Below are positions 15,388 to 22,671 of a stretch of 40,082 nucleotides of DNA, in pieces (the stretch's first letter is position 1; every line of letters starts with the position of its first letter). The DNA is taken from the IMG/VR virus record IMGVR_UViG_3300023220_000259, positions 1 to 40,082 of that record; one strand, given 5' to 3'. A program made the translations under genes and the position numbers. The notes below the pieces were generated by a model. It was not told the origin of the DNA, searched no databases, and saw only the letters and a program-made list of their open reading frames with translations. This DNA is from a virus.

Positions 15388-16890
15388 ATGAATAAATTAA
15401 CACCACAAACCGAAACCCTCGGAAAGCTCCCCCCACAAAGCGTTGACATTGAGGAAACAATAATCGGGGCGATACTATTAGAAAGCGGCGCACTGGATAA
15501 GGTAAAAGATATTATAACCTCTAAATCCTTTTATCGTGACGCACATCGAATAATTTTCGAAGCCATGGAGAAAATGAAGGAAGAGGGAACCCCTATAGAC
15601 ATTAAAACCACAGTACACCAACTAAGGAAAGCCGGACAACTCGAAGTAATAGGCGGCGCGTATTATATTGCCGAATTGACATCAAAGGTCAACAGTGCTG
15701 CCAACATCGAAACCCACGCCAGGATAGTAGCCGAACAGCATATCAAAAGATCATTGATTATGATTTCGGGTAATCTTCAAAATGCTGCCTATAAAGACAC
15801 GACAGACACGTTCGAACTATTAACACAAATAAAAGGACAGATTGCAGAGATTGACGAAGAGACAATCAAGTCTATAAAAAATCAAAACGCCTTAATCAAG
15901 ATAAAAAACGAAAGCCTGATTGATGAATTTGAACACGGAAAAGAAATTGGCGAAGATCCACGAGTCAACGAAATGAGGGGCAAAGATGGAAACTTGCGTT
16001 TTGCTTGGAAAAGGGGGTTTCTTAATTGTTGGACGGGTTGGCCTAATGATGGAAAAACGCAATTCTTTTCCACTATGTCTCTGACGATGTCAATTAAAGC
16101 CGGTTGGAAGTGGGCTATTTTTTCGCCGGAAATGTATTCGAGCAAAAAATTAAAGGACGGGACTATCGAAACCAATGCAAATGATATTATCGACGATCTG
16201 GTTTTCACCATGACAGGCAAGACGCCCTATAAACATTACAATACTGACAACAGATTGGATATGTACGATTATCTTGAAGCGGTGGACAAGGTTAAAAACT
16301 GGTTTCACTTCATTAATCCCGCTGACAGGGACTACAAAAATATTATAGACGTATTCAGATATTATCATGGTGAATATGGAATCGACGGATTTTTAATTGA
16401 TCCCTTCAAAAATGTGCGTTATGATATGGAAGTCAGATCCGATATAATGTTGGATAGAATTTTCGACGAGTTCAAGCAATTAACACTAGACACTAATACG
16501 TCTATGAATTTTATTGCGCATCCTCGAAGCGTTTCCGAGCCTAAAAATTCAGATGGTAGTTATAAGATAGTTACTCAATGGATGTTGCTAGGCGGTGCCG
16601 CTTGGAACAATGGAATGGACGGGATTTTCTCAATTAATAGACCAAATAAGCACGTGGACAGTAACGACCCCGGCGTCCACTTCTACAACCTGAAGCAGCG
16701 CAAGCAACAACTAGTAGCCCGTACCGGAGTAATCGAAGATATTATGTTTAATTGGAAGACTAACCGATATTATTTTGGTGGTGTCTGCCCTATCGACGGG
16801 GAAATTGATATGGAATTCAGAAAACCAAGTAAACAAGTTGTAATTAATTACAGTGAACCAGGTAAAGAAAACGAAGATTTACCATTTTAA
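15388..16890 (+). CDS. dnaB: Replicative DnaB-type DNA helicase
   Basis: This 500-residue protein starts with the DnaB N-terminal domain (PPQSVDIEETIIGAILLESG, about 12-31; ARIVAEQHIKRSLI, about 112-125). The RecA-like ATPase follows with Walker A GWPNDGKT (about 217-224; the usual G after Pro is Asn) and Walker B-like GFLIDPF (about 334-340). It would unwind DNA at the phage fork and recruit host primase; no phage primase or polymerase is visible. The upstream Phg_2220_C protein is a plausible loader. Confidence 0.85.
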   Translation: MNKLTPQTETLGKLPPQSVDIEETIIGAILLESGALDKVKDIITSKSFYRDAHRIIFEAMEKMKEEGTPIDIKTTVHQLRKAGQLEVIGGAYYIAELTSKVNSAANIETHARIVAEQHIKRSLIMISGNLQNAAYKDTTDTFELLTQIKGQIAEIDEETIKSIKNQNALIKIKNESLIDEFEHGKEIGEDPRVNEMRGKDGNLRFAWKRGFLNCWTGWPNDGKTQFFSTMSLTMSIKAGWKWAIFSPEMYSSKKLKDGTIETNANDIIDDLVFTMTGKTPYKHYNTDNRLDMYDYLEAVDKVKNWFHFINPADRDYKNIIDVFRYYHGEYGIDGFLIDPFKNVRYDMEVRSDIMLDRIFDEFKQLTLDTNTSMNFIAHPRSVSEPKNSDGSYKIVTQWMLLGGAAWNNGMDGIFSINRPNKHVDSNDPGVHFYNLKQRKQQLVARTGVIEDIMFNWKTNRYYFGGVCPIDGEIDMEFRKPSKQVVINYSEPGKENEDLPF

Positions 16891-16905
16891 AAAAAGACAA
16901 TTGTT

Positions 16906-17169
16906 TTGAAATTTTCAACAAAACGATATAGTGTAAAGCTTGAATTATGGAACCGTAACCCCTTCCATAAAGACGGCAGGCTTTACGAACAAAGGCAATA
17001 CGGGACCGGCTTTTCGCTCTTCCTTGACCTGGGGGTTACGACTGAAGAACAAGCCAAGGAAGCCGCCCAAATAGAGTGGAAACAATATCCGACAGAAGAT
17101 TGGATAAAAAGAATTTTAATAAGGAATCCTGAATCAGAATTAATTTATGAACATTTCACTAACACTTAA
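16906..17169 (+). CDS. Unknown small protein
   Basis: The frame opens at TTG 16906 and encodes 87 residues with a beta-rich first half (KRYSVKLELWNRNPF) and helical end. It is four bases from the next gene. No family recognised. Confidence 0.5.
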   Translation: MKFSTKRYSVKLELWNRNPFHKDGRLYEQRQYGTGFSLFLDLGVTTEEQAKEAAQIEWKQYPTEDWIKRILIRNPESELIYEHFTNT

Positions 17170-17172
17170 AAA

Positions 17173-17694
17173 ATGATAATCAACAGATCGTGGGCAATGC
17201 CTTCCAAGCATACATTTTTAATAAAACCTATTGGAAATCTAGTTAAAAGATACGTAAGCGATGGAACAGGATGGATTGACCCGTTTGCAGGAGAGAACAG
17301 CCCCGCCGAAATAACTAACGACCTGAATCCAGACAAGCCAACAATGTATCATCTTCACGCTAAAGAGTTTGCGCACCAATTGACAGGAGAATACGAAGGA
17401 GTATTGTTTGACCCCCCATACTCATTACGACAAGTGAAAGAGTGTTACGACGAAATTGGAGTGAAATTGTTCAAGGAGGATTCGCAGAGGTTCCCGCAAA
17501 ATGTAAAGGAGGAAATATTACCTAAAATAAAGTTGGGGGGGATTGTCATTTCTTTTGGATGGAACTCTCAAGGGTTTGGAAAAAAACTAGGCTTTGAAAT
17601 CATAGAAATATTACTAGTTGCTCACGGACGATCTCATAATGATACAATAGTAGTTGTAGAAAGAAAGTTTCAAAATGAGCTATTCAAAAAATGA
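17173..17694 (+). CDS. Orphan DPPY-type DNA methyltransferase
   Basis: This 173-residue protein shows a motif I-like WIDPFAGE (about residues 35-42) and motif IV LFDPPYSLRQ (about 77-86), then GGIVISFGWNS in the expected position of later strands. These are marks of small amino-methyltransferases (N6-adenine or N4-cytosine). No matching restriction enzyme is nearby, so it probably protects or marks phage DNA. Target site cannot be read. It overlaps the next gene by ATGA. Confidence 0.65.
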   Translation: MIINRSWAMPSKHTFLIKPIGNLVKRYVSDGTGWIDPFAGENSPAEITNDLNPDKPTMYHLHAKEFAHQLTGEYEGVLFDPPYSLRQVKECYDEIGVKLFKEDSQRFPQNVKEEILPKIKLGGIVISFGWNSQGFGKKLGFEIIEILLVAHGRSHNDTIVVVERKFQNELFKK

Positions 17695-18125
17695 TACTAA
17701 GAATAAAAGCGGGACAAAATAAAGACATCCTCTTTGTAACTCAAAAGCTTTTAGAATTAACTGAAGGTGATTACACGGTCGAGGTTAAGAAGCGGCGCAA
17801 GATTCGCACCATTTCACAAAACCGATATTATTGGGGCGTTGTTATTCCTTACATATCTTTAGAGCTTGGCTATTCAAAGGACGATGCGCACGAAGTTCTC
17901 GCCCGCCAATTTCTAGCCAAAACAATAAAACTACCAGACGGTGAAGAAATGGAAATCGCCAGAACAACAACAGGATTAGATACAGCCGAATTCGCACAAT
18001 ACATTGATAAAATAATGTTCTTAGCCTCAGAAACTTTGGGAATTAAAATTCCCCAGGCCGGCGAAGTACACCAAGACACTATCGACGAATTACACAACAG
18101 AGTCGAAGAAAGTCTAGCAAATTAG
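17691..18125 (+). CDS. NinB-like recombination protein
   Basis: This 144-residue protein has KRRKIRTISQNRYYWGVVIP (about 37-56), ELGYSKDDAHEVL (about 61-73), and TTTGLDTAEFAQYIDKI, in the order found in NinB-like proteins of lambdoid and other phages. NinB binds single-stranded DNA and takes part in recombination. It is coupled to the methyltransferase gene and lies close to the RuvC-like resolvase, forming a recombination set. Confidence 0.65.
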   Translation: MILRIKAGQNKDILFVTQKLLELTEGDYTVEVKKRRKIRTISQNRYYWGVVIPYISLELGYSKDDAHEVLARQFLAKTIKLPDGEEMEIARTTTGLDTAEFAQYIDKIMFLASETLGIKIPQAGEVHQDTIDELHNRVEESLAN

Positions 18126-18141
18126 TTAACTTGTAAACAAA
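18122..18141 (+). promoter_or_regulatory. Dyad motif copy 5
   Basis: TTAGTTAACTTGTAAACAAA (TTAGTT-N8-AACAAA) begins inside the stop region of the NinB-like gene and ends 10 bases before the ATG at 18152. Confidence 0.5.
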
Positions 18142-18151
18142 TATTAACACC

Positions 18152-18370
18152 ATGAAACATTTAATAGAATCAATTTTCCCGTTTAGATATTTAATTATAA
18201 TAGGTATCTTATATTCATTTTCGATATTGTACCGACCTTATAGGAAATGGCTACTATCAACGGAAGAACCAAAAGAATTAAAAGCTTTTTTGCTTGTTCC
18301 TATAGCTGTAACTATTTCATCCGGAATACTCTTCACATTTATTTTCATATCAATTTATAGTAAGCCATGA
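18152..18370 (+). CDS. Two-helix membrane protein
   Basis: This 72-residue protein has hydrophobic segments at about residues 12-26 and 46-68 separated by a basic and acidic loop (RPYRKWLLSTEEPKE). Its start has the ATTAACACCATG context behind dyad copy 5. It overlaps the next gene by ATGA. Function unknown. Confidence 0.5.
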   Translation: MKHLIESIFPFRYLIIIGILYSFSILYRPYRKWLLSTEEPKELKAFLLVPIAVTISSGILFTFIFISIYSKP

Positions 18371-18594
18371 AAATTAAAAATATTTTTAAATCTAATTGGA
18401 CACGCTGGGAACCTGTACACGTTTACACACATGATTGGCATAGTTTCATAATATTAAGCAAACTCAATAAAAAATCAGGACTAGTAAAATTTAGGACAAT
18501 TCAAATAAATTCTAAGTTTGGGGGAATGATCGAAAGTCCTAAAGAAATTGATTTTAAAAACTCGTTTTCGCACCTATTAAAAACACCAGCATGA
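18367..18594 (+). CDS. Unknown small basic protein
   Basis: This 75-residue protein has a beta-rich core (FIILSKLNKKSGLVKFRT). It is joined to both neighbours by ATGA overlaps, so it is very likely translated with the resolvase. No family recognised. Confidence 0.5.
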   Translation: MKIKNIFKSNWTRWEPVHVYTHDWHSFIILSKLNKKSGLVKFRTIQINSKFGGMIESPKEIDFKNSFSHLLKTPA

Positions 18595-19028
18595 AATTCA
18601 TAGGAATAGACTGTGGACGCCAAACAGGGTGGGCAGAATGGGAAGACCGCCTAGACAGATTCACCAAGCTTGAAACTTATGATTTCTGGGGTGCAATAGA
18701 TGAACTTAGCCTCGTTGCTGCTTTCAATAAGTTAAATGATTACGAAACGAAAGTAATAATCGAAGACCCTGGATTAAATAAACCTACTTTTGTTCCTAAG
18801 GGAATGCCTCGAAACGTGGCACTAAAAAAAGCCCAGGACGTAGGACGCAACAAGGAAAACGCTTTTTTAATCATAAAATATTGCGAGAAGTATCAAATAC
18901 CTTTTGCAACTTTAAGACCAAGCGCCCCGAAATGGAACGCCGAAACCTTCAAAAACCTTACAAAACACCAAGGAAGGACAAACGAACATAACCGCGACGC
19001 CGCCCGCTTAGTATGGAAACTATCATAA
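18591..19028 (+). CDS. RuvC-like Holliday junction resolvase
   Basis: This 145-residue protein shows the RNase H-fold pattern of RuvC: FIGIDCGRQTGWA with Asp7, VIIEDP with Glu58, a basic helix (KGMPRNVALKKAQDVGRNKE, about 70-89) and terminal RDAARLVW with Asp136. The size fits phage resolvases that resolve branched DNA before packaging. It starts by ATGA overlap with the preceding gene. Confidence 0.75.
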   Translation: MKFIGIDCGRQTGWAEWEDRLDRFTKLETYDFWGAIDELSLVAAFNKLNDYETKVIIEDPGLNKPTFVPKGMPRNVALKKAQDVGRNKENAFLIIKYCEKYQIPFATLRPSAPKWNAETFKNLTKHQGRTNEHNRDAARLVWKLS

Positions 19029-19041
19029 ATTTATTGGAATC

Positions 19042-19272
19042 ATGAAAGCAGAAGAAAAGACATTAAGAAAAGCAATGAGTATAGAATATTGTGAACTAAC
19101 AAGATTCGATTATTTAGATCATCCACAAGAATCAGAAATGATATATGATGCAATGCGAAAATTCTCTAAAGCTCAATTGATAGAGTTTAGTAAATACTTA
19201 GTAATAGAGTTTAGCACTGATGACGGAATAACCGCGGAAAAATATGTTGAACAATTTCTAAAAGAATCATGA
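19042..19272 (+). CDS. Unknown helical protein
   Basis: This 76-residue acidic, mostly helical protein (KAQLIEFSKYLVIEFSTDD) lies between the resolvase and HNH genes. No motif recognised. Confidence 0.5.
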   Translation: MKAEEKTLRKAMSIEYCELTRFDYLDHPQESEMIYDAMRKFSKAQLIEFSKYLVIEFSTDDGITAEKYVEQFLKES

Positions 19273-19378
19273 AAGCACTTGGCAGTATTCACAAGTATCA
19301 ACGGGCAAAGTCGATATAATGGAAATATTTTCTAAAAAGAAGATTGAACAATTTATAGAAGAATATGATAAAAAATAA
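19269..19378 (+). other. Two tiny overlapping ORFs, doubtful
   Basis: A 16-residue ORF (19269-19319, MKALGSIHKYQRAKSI) starts by overlap with the upstream stop and ends in TAATG, where a 19-residue ORF begins (19319-19378). That one overlaps the HNH gene start. The chain of overlaps resembles coupled translation, but both peptides are very short; they may only be a translational relay or a decayed gene. Confidence 0.25.
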
Positions 19379-19763
19379 CACCACAACAGGCGAAAGAATA
19401 AGCGAAGCCACAATCAAACGTCGCTATACCGCAGCACTTAGGAAAAAGCATTCAGGACGACCAAACACAAAACAATGTGTTTGCCGTGGCGATAACTGCC
19501 AGGGGCAAGCAGTACACAACGACCACACCATCGCACGCGCAAGGCTAAAAGAAATAGGGAAAGCAAATTTGATTTATTCACTAAGCCAATATGCCTTCGT
19601 CGATTCCTGCGAAAAGTGTCATAAAGAATTCGAATCTTACCGAGACGGCGCGTGTCTTTCTCACGTCAATTATGAAGAAAGATTGGACTACATAAGGGTA
19701 CATGATCCAGAGGGCGCAGAAATAAGAGATAATTTTACACCTATGTTTAAACTGAATCAATAA
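19365..19763 (+). CDS. HNH-type endonuclease-like protein
   Basis: This 132-residue protein has CVCRGDNCQG (about 38-47) followed by VHNDHTIARARLKEIGKANL (about 50-69), then SCEKCHKEFES (about 82-92). Paired Cys and the HNDH...CxxCH arrangement fit a zinc-stabilised HNH fold. It may be a homing or processing nuclease in the recombination region. Catalytic identity is not certain because the central Asn is displaced. Confidence 0.55.
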   Translation: MIKNNTTTGERISEATIKRRYTAALRKKHSGRPNTKQCVCRGDNCQGQAVHNDHTIARARLKEIGKANLIYSLSQYAFVDSCEKCHKEFESYRDGACLSHVNYEERLDYIRVHDPEGAEIRDNFTPMFKLNQ

Positions 19764-19765
19764 TT

Positions 19766-20161
19766 ATGAATATAATTGAAGAAATCTATAAATCGAACTA
19801 CATGGACAGCCGGAGGTTTTCATATGTTGGGACACTTCGAAATGAAAAGATATTTAAGATTAATGAGATAGTTTTTTTTGCTCCTTTTTTTGCTAAACCC
19901 GATATAGCACAAGGTAAGATTGTAGGTGTTGAGCTACCACCAGATGACAACCCTGAGTATATTTATAAATTGGAGATTCCAAAAGAATTAGTCATAAACG
20001 ATTTTAATGGAAAACCGACTGATAGGGTTGAGTTAGAATGTGACAAAATCTTTAGTACGCTTGAGGAGGCAAAAGAATCAGCGAAAAGAAAATTGGAATG
20101 TTCTTACAAATTACAAAAAAAAGAAATTGAACGATATTTCAAACAGTTCGATAAAAAATGA
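19766..20161 (+). CDS. Unknown soluble protein
   Basis: This 131-residue protein has a beta-rich N-terminal half with a short Phe-rich strand (FFAPFFAKP) and a C-terminal Lys/Glu helix (EEAKESAKRKLECSYKLQKK). It is coupled to the next gene by ATGA. No family recognised. Confidence 0.5.
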   Translation: MNIIEEIYKSNYMDSRRFSYVGTLRNEKIFKINEIVFFAPFFAKPDIAQGKIVGVELPPDDNPEYIYKLEIPKELVINDFNGKPTDRVELECDKIFSTLEEAKESAKRKLECSYKLQKKEIERYFKQFDKK

Positions 20162-20598
20162 TACTAATAGAATCAATACTCGCGATACTGTTTTTGTTTG
20201 CAGCTTTCATTCTGCTTTTATCTATGTTGGTCACAATCGAAGAGCAAAAGAGAAAAGAGGAAGTCGAAGAGAGATTACGCCCGGCTTGGGATTGGGTACT
20301 AAATCAATTCAAAAAGAATGATGTAAACTGGAACCCTGGGGACTTCGGATATAGTATAAAATTTAAAGACATGCAAGTCACCAGTAGGTACTCTATGCAT
20401 GGAATAAATATTATGATGTGGATAAACCCCGCAGCCTTCGCCGCTCTTGGCATTCTGAAAGAGATAGGACACTTGCACGGACTCACCCACACATCCGGAA
20501 AATTCATGAAGCACGGATCAAACGCGACAAATATGAATCCAGAAGATTTAGAAGAGTATTTCGACGCGATAAAAGAGGCAAGAAAAGAGCGAGAATAG
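20158..20598 (+). CDS. Membrane-anchored protein of unknown function
   Basis: This 146-residue protein has an N-terminal transmembrane anchor (about residues 5-27, rich in Leu/Ile/Phe) followed by a charged linker (EEQKRKEEVEERLR) and a soluble domain with His-rich GHLHGLTHTSG (about 103-113). The His cluster could bind metal. No known family seen. Confidence 0.5.
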   Translation: MILIESILAILFLFAAFILLLSMLVTIEEQKRKEEVEERLRPAWDWVLNQFKKNDVNWNPGDFGYSIKFKDMQVTSRYSMHGINIMMWINPAAFAALGILKEIGHLHGLTHTSGKFMKHGSNATNMNPEDLEEYFDAIKEARKERE

Positions 20599-20607
20599 TC
20601 GTAATAA

Positions 20608-20627
20608 TTAGTTAAGTTACAAACAAA
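20608..20627 (+). promoter_or_regulatory. Dyad motif copy 6
   Basis: TTAGTTAAGTTACAAACAAA (TTAGTT-N8-AACAAA) ends 13 bases before the ATG at 20641, whose context is again ATTAACACCATG. Confidence 0.5.
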
Positions 20628-20640
20628 ACGAATTAACACC

Positions 20641-20832
20641 ATGACTGATATAAAAATAAAAGCAACATTTAAAAATTCTGATAAGGCTATTGATTTCGAG
20701 TTGTCAGATATAGTTTTTTCTATGGGTAGTCTTTGCGCCGAGGATGTTTCTTTAAAAGAAGAAATAGGGGAAGATTTAGCTTATCTACAGGATAATTGGG
20801 ATTATGTTGAATTACAAATAATCAACGATTAA
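20641..20832 (+). CDS. Small acidic protein, last middle gene
   Basis: This 63-residue acidic protein follows dyad copy 6 and is the last gene before the late leader. It looks like a small regulator or inhibitor, but no motif is recognised. Confidence 0.5.
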   Translation: MTDIKIKATFKNSDKAIDFELSDIVFSMGSLCAEDVSLKEEIGEDLAYLQDNWDYVELQIIND

Positions 20833-20833
20833 T

Positions 20834-20849
20834 AATTCACTATATTTAC
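20834..20849 (+). promoter_or_regulatory. Late-type promoter-like box
   Basis: AATTCACTATATTTAC resembles the blocks at 2882 and 6671 and contains TATATTTA (20841-20848) as -7 box. The expected transcript start is about 20855. Confidence 0.4.
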
Positions 20850-20854
20850 AACGG

Positions 20855-20935
20855 TGGTTTATATTTTTCATGGCTCACAATTAAGATGAGCTAAAGTTTA
20901 AAATCCCTGAATTGTGAAGGGTTCAGGGATTTTTT
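20855..20935 (+). ncRNA. Late leader RNA with terminator, attenuator candidate
   Basis: Within 80 bases of the promoter-like box are two hairpins. Hairpin A pairs GCTCA (20873-20877) with TGAGC (20887-20891). Hairpin B pairs AATCCCTGAA (20902-20911) with TTCAGGGATT (20922-20931), followed by T to 20935, a good intrinsic terminator. TCACAATT (20875-20882) is complementary to AATTGTGA (20910-20917), which spans the top of stem B and its loop. The RNA could be a separate small RNA or a leader whose read-through gates the late genes. Confidence 0.5.
20902..20935 (+). terminator. Intrinsic terminator in the late leader
   Basis: A perfect 10-bp stem with a 10-base loop and a T-run. It lies upstream of the late genes rather than after them. 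Confidence 0.8.
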
Positions 20936-20941
20936 AAAATT

Positions 20942-21016
20942 ATGGCAGTAACAACAGTATCAAAAACAAGCACAATAGTTCGAACAGTATCTAAAAAATC
21001 AACCATAATTAGATAA
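20942..21016 (+). CDS. 24-residue tandem-repeat peptide
   Basis: This short ORF encodes MAVT followed by two 10-residue repeats, TVSKTSTIVR and TVSKKSTIIR, and a stop one base before the next gene's ATG. The peptide is basic and Thr/Ser-rich. The repeat holds at protein level while the codons differ in several places, which favours selection on the peptide. It is the first ORF after the leader terminator. Function unknown; it could also be a leader peptide. Confidence 0.5.
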   Translation: MAVTTVSKTSTIVRTVSKKSTIIR

Positions 21017-21017
21017 T

Positions 21018-21305
21018 ATGGAAAAGGTTTTCACGACTCAGCAATGGACATTAGACTTGGACGTCGGAGCCGACCAGACAGGCGCGACAAGCCCTTTAAT
21101 TTATGCACGGGCACCAGACGGAACGGAAAGCAGTTTTGTCGCTACCATTAGCACGAACATCCTATCACGGGCTTTCTTAGTTGCAGAGATAGCAACGGAG
21201 GGTTTTTGGACATTCTGGGCTTCCTCAACCCTTGGGGGTCTTGTTGGAATTGGGGAACCTGTAGAGCTACAAGTTTTCATTCCTGGGGACACAAAAGGAT
21301 TTTAA
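21018..21305 (+). CDS. Virion protein with Ig-like/baseplate-type fold, putative
   Basis: In this 95-residue protein WTLDLDVGADQTGATSPLIY, then PDGTESSFVATI, and later GFWTFWAS follow the pattern common to small phage structural beta domains (for example the N-terminal domain of BppU-like proteins: L-x-G-A-T, PDGT, GxWT). It is the first sizeable gene of the late operon. A tail or fibre component is likely. Confidence 0.55.
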   Translation: MEKVFTTQQWTLDLDVGADQTGATSPLIYARAPDGTESSFVATISTNILSRAFLVAEIATEGFWTFWASSTLGGLVGIGEPVELQVFIPGDTKGF

Positions 21306-21313
21306 AAAATATT

Positions 21314-21475
21314 ATGATTATCTTAAAGGGAAGAAAGAGAAAATTAACCGTGCAAGAAGAAGAGGAAATCAACTTGTGCGCTACACGGTGGTATTATCAT
21401 TTAAAGAATAAAAAAAAAGACATTGAAAGCAAAAACAAATTGACGAGCGAGCCGGTAAAGGCTAAATTAATTTAG
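21314..21475 (+). CDS. Small basic protein of unknown function
   Basis: I start it at ATG 21314, 8 bases after the preceding stop; an upstream in-frame start would overlap the previous gene widely. The 53-residue product is Lys-rich (ILKGRKRKL, KNKKKDIESK) with one Trp-Tyr-Tyr helix. A terminator follows directly. Function unknown. Confidence 0.5.
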   Translation: MIILKGRKRKLTVQEEEEINLCATRWYYHLKNKKKDIESKNKLTSEPVKAKLI

Positions 21476-21482
21476 AAAAACG

Positions 21483-21510
21483 AAGGGCGGCGGCAAATAG
21501 TCGCCCTTTT
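21483..21510 (+). terminator. Intrinsic terminator
   Basis: AAGGGCG (21483-21489) pairs with CGCCCTT (21502-21508), followed by TT and an AT-rich tail. Confidence 0.75.
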
Positions 21511-21516
21511 AATTAA

Positions 21517-21553
21517 TTGGACTCCTTTTTGTACCTTAGCAAAACCGATCGGT
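21517..21553 (+). promoter_or_regulatory. Promoter-like region with palindrome
   Basis: TACCTTAG (21532-21539) matches the -7 box at 7 of 8 positions, with TTG at 21517. Just downstream, near the expected start of transcription, is the perfect palindrome ACCGATCGGT (21544-21553), a possible operator. The next ATG is at 21564. Confidence 0.4.
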
Positions 21554-21563
21554 ATTTCATACA

Positions 21564-22607
21564 ATGGCGCTAAAAATCTACAATAAAGGTAACCTCGTTG
21601 CTCATGTCAGCACAACAAGTGATATTGCAAAAATAAAAATCCCAATCGACCAAGAATATGTATGGCCAAAAAATCAAATGTTTTACTCATTTGTTGACGC
21701 AACATCACTTTTTACAATAGTAAGGCTGCACGGTTGGGAACAAAAAGAAATCGCTGTCGGTATTCCCTTCACTGATTTTTTAGACGGTGACGACGCTGCT
21801 TTTGCGTCAAGTGATGATTTAAGAGATTATTTAGAAAACATTCTAGGTAGTATTTCCAATGATTATGCTGAGGAAATTGCGCTCGGCAATGTTCCTAACA
21901 TGACAAGCGCAACCCTTTTTGGCCACAACCCAAACATTGCAAACGGCACTGAAGAGGTCATCACAGAAATAAACGGCGATGATTACCCCTATTTGTCAGC
22001 GGACACAACTTTATATCTATCAAGCTCTGACGATACGGACACTCAAAACATTTTAATCACGGGAATGGATGATGATTATGAAAGGGTATTACAATCACAA
22101 GAACTAACCGGACAAACGGCGGTCGCAATCGATACTGATTTGTTTAGGGTGTTTTCATTAAGAAATATCGGGTCGACTGTGTTGGCTGGCGACGTTTACA
22201 TCACTAGCGAAAACGCACACACAGCAGGGGTGCCAGATGATTTAACAAAAGTTTTAGCTAAAATATCAATTGGTAGTAATGCAACGAACATGGGATTGGT
22301 AACGACTGCCACCGGTGAAGTATTAATAGGCCTAAAATTCCGTGCCTACTTAAGAAAAAACCAATCCGCTCAATTCTCACCTTATATCAGGGCTTTAGGC
22401 GGGGTTTTTATTAGAGGCTTACCGTTTGCTATTTATCAACAAGCATTCGAAACAAAAACAGAATCATTCCCAGTATTACCGGAAAAGACTGATTTAGAAT
22501 TCAGGGCGCTTGCAATTGATGCTGACGCTCAATGTTCCGTAGGTGTAGATTATCGATTAAAAGTAACGCCAACAACACCGGAAATGTTAAACAGTAGATT
22601 TTTCTAA
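21564..22607 (+). CDS. Virion structural protein, putative
   Basis: In this 347-residue protein, FGHNPNIANGTEEVITEING (about 119-138), a Ser/Asp/Thr-rich segment and then LNIL-type strands with NILITGMDDDYERV resemble a class of marine phage structural proteins built of beta domains (GHNP...VTV.G.D..Y). It has its own promoter-like region and sits upstream of terminase. It is probably an abundant head or tail component; which one cannot be said. Confidence 0.6.
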   Translation: MALKIYNKGNLVAHVSTTSDIAKIKIPIDQEYVWPKNQMFYSFVDATSLFTIVRLHGWEQKEIAVGIPFTDFLDGDDAAFASSDDLRDYLENILGSISNDYAEEIALGNVPNMTSATLFGHNPNIANGTEEVITEINGDDYPYLSADTTLYLSSSDDTDTQNILITGMDDDYERVLQSQELTGQTAVAIDTDLFRVFSLRNIGSTVLAGDVYITSENAHTAGVPDDLTKVLAKISIGSNATNMGLVTTATGEVLIGLKFRAYLRKNQSAQFSPYIRALGGVFIRGLPFAIYQQAFETKTESFPVLPEKTDLEFRALAIDADAQCSVGVDYRLKVTPTTPEMLNSRFF

Positions 22608-22671
22608 TAAGTATAATTTAGAAAAAAGGATAGATTTTTGTTAGAGAGTATTTACGAAACGTAAAAAACAG

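Noticed and set aside
21206-21313. N-terminal extension of the 21314 gene
   Set aside because: It would overlap the 21018 gene by about 100 bases in another frame and has unusual Trp/Cys/Gly composition.
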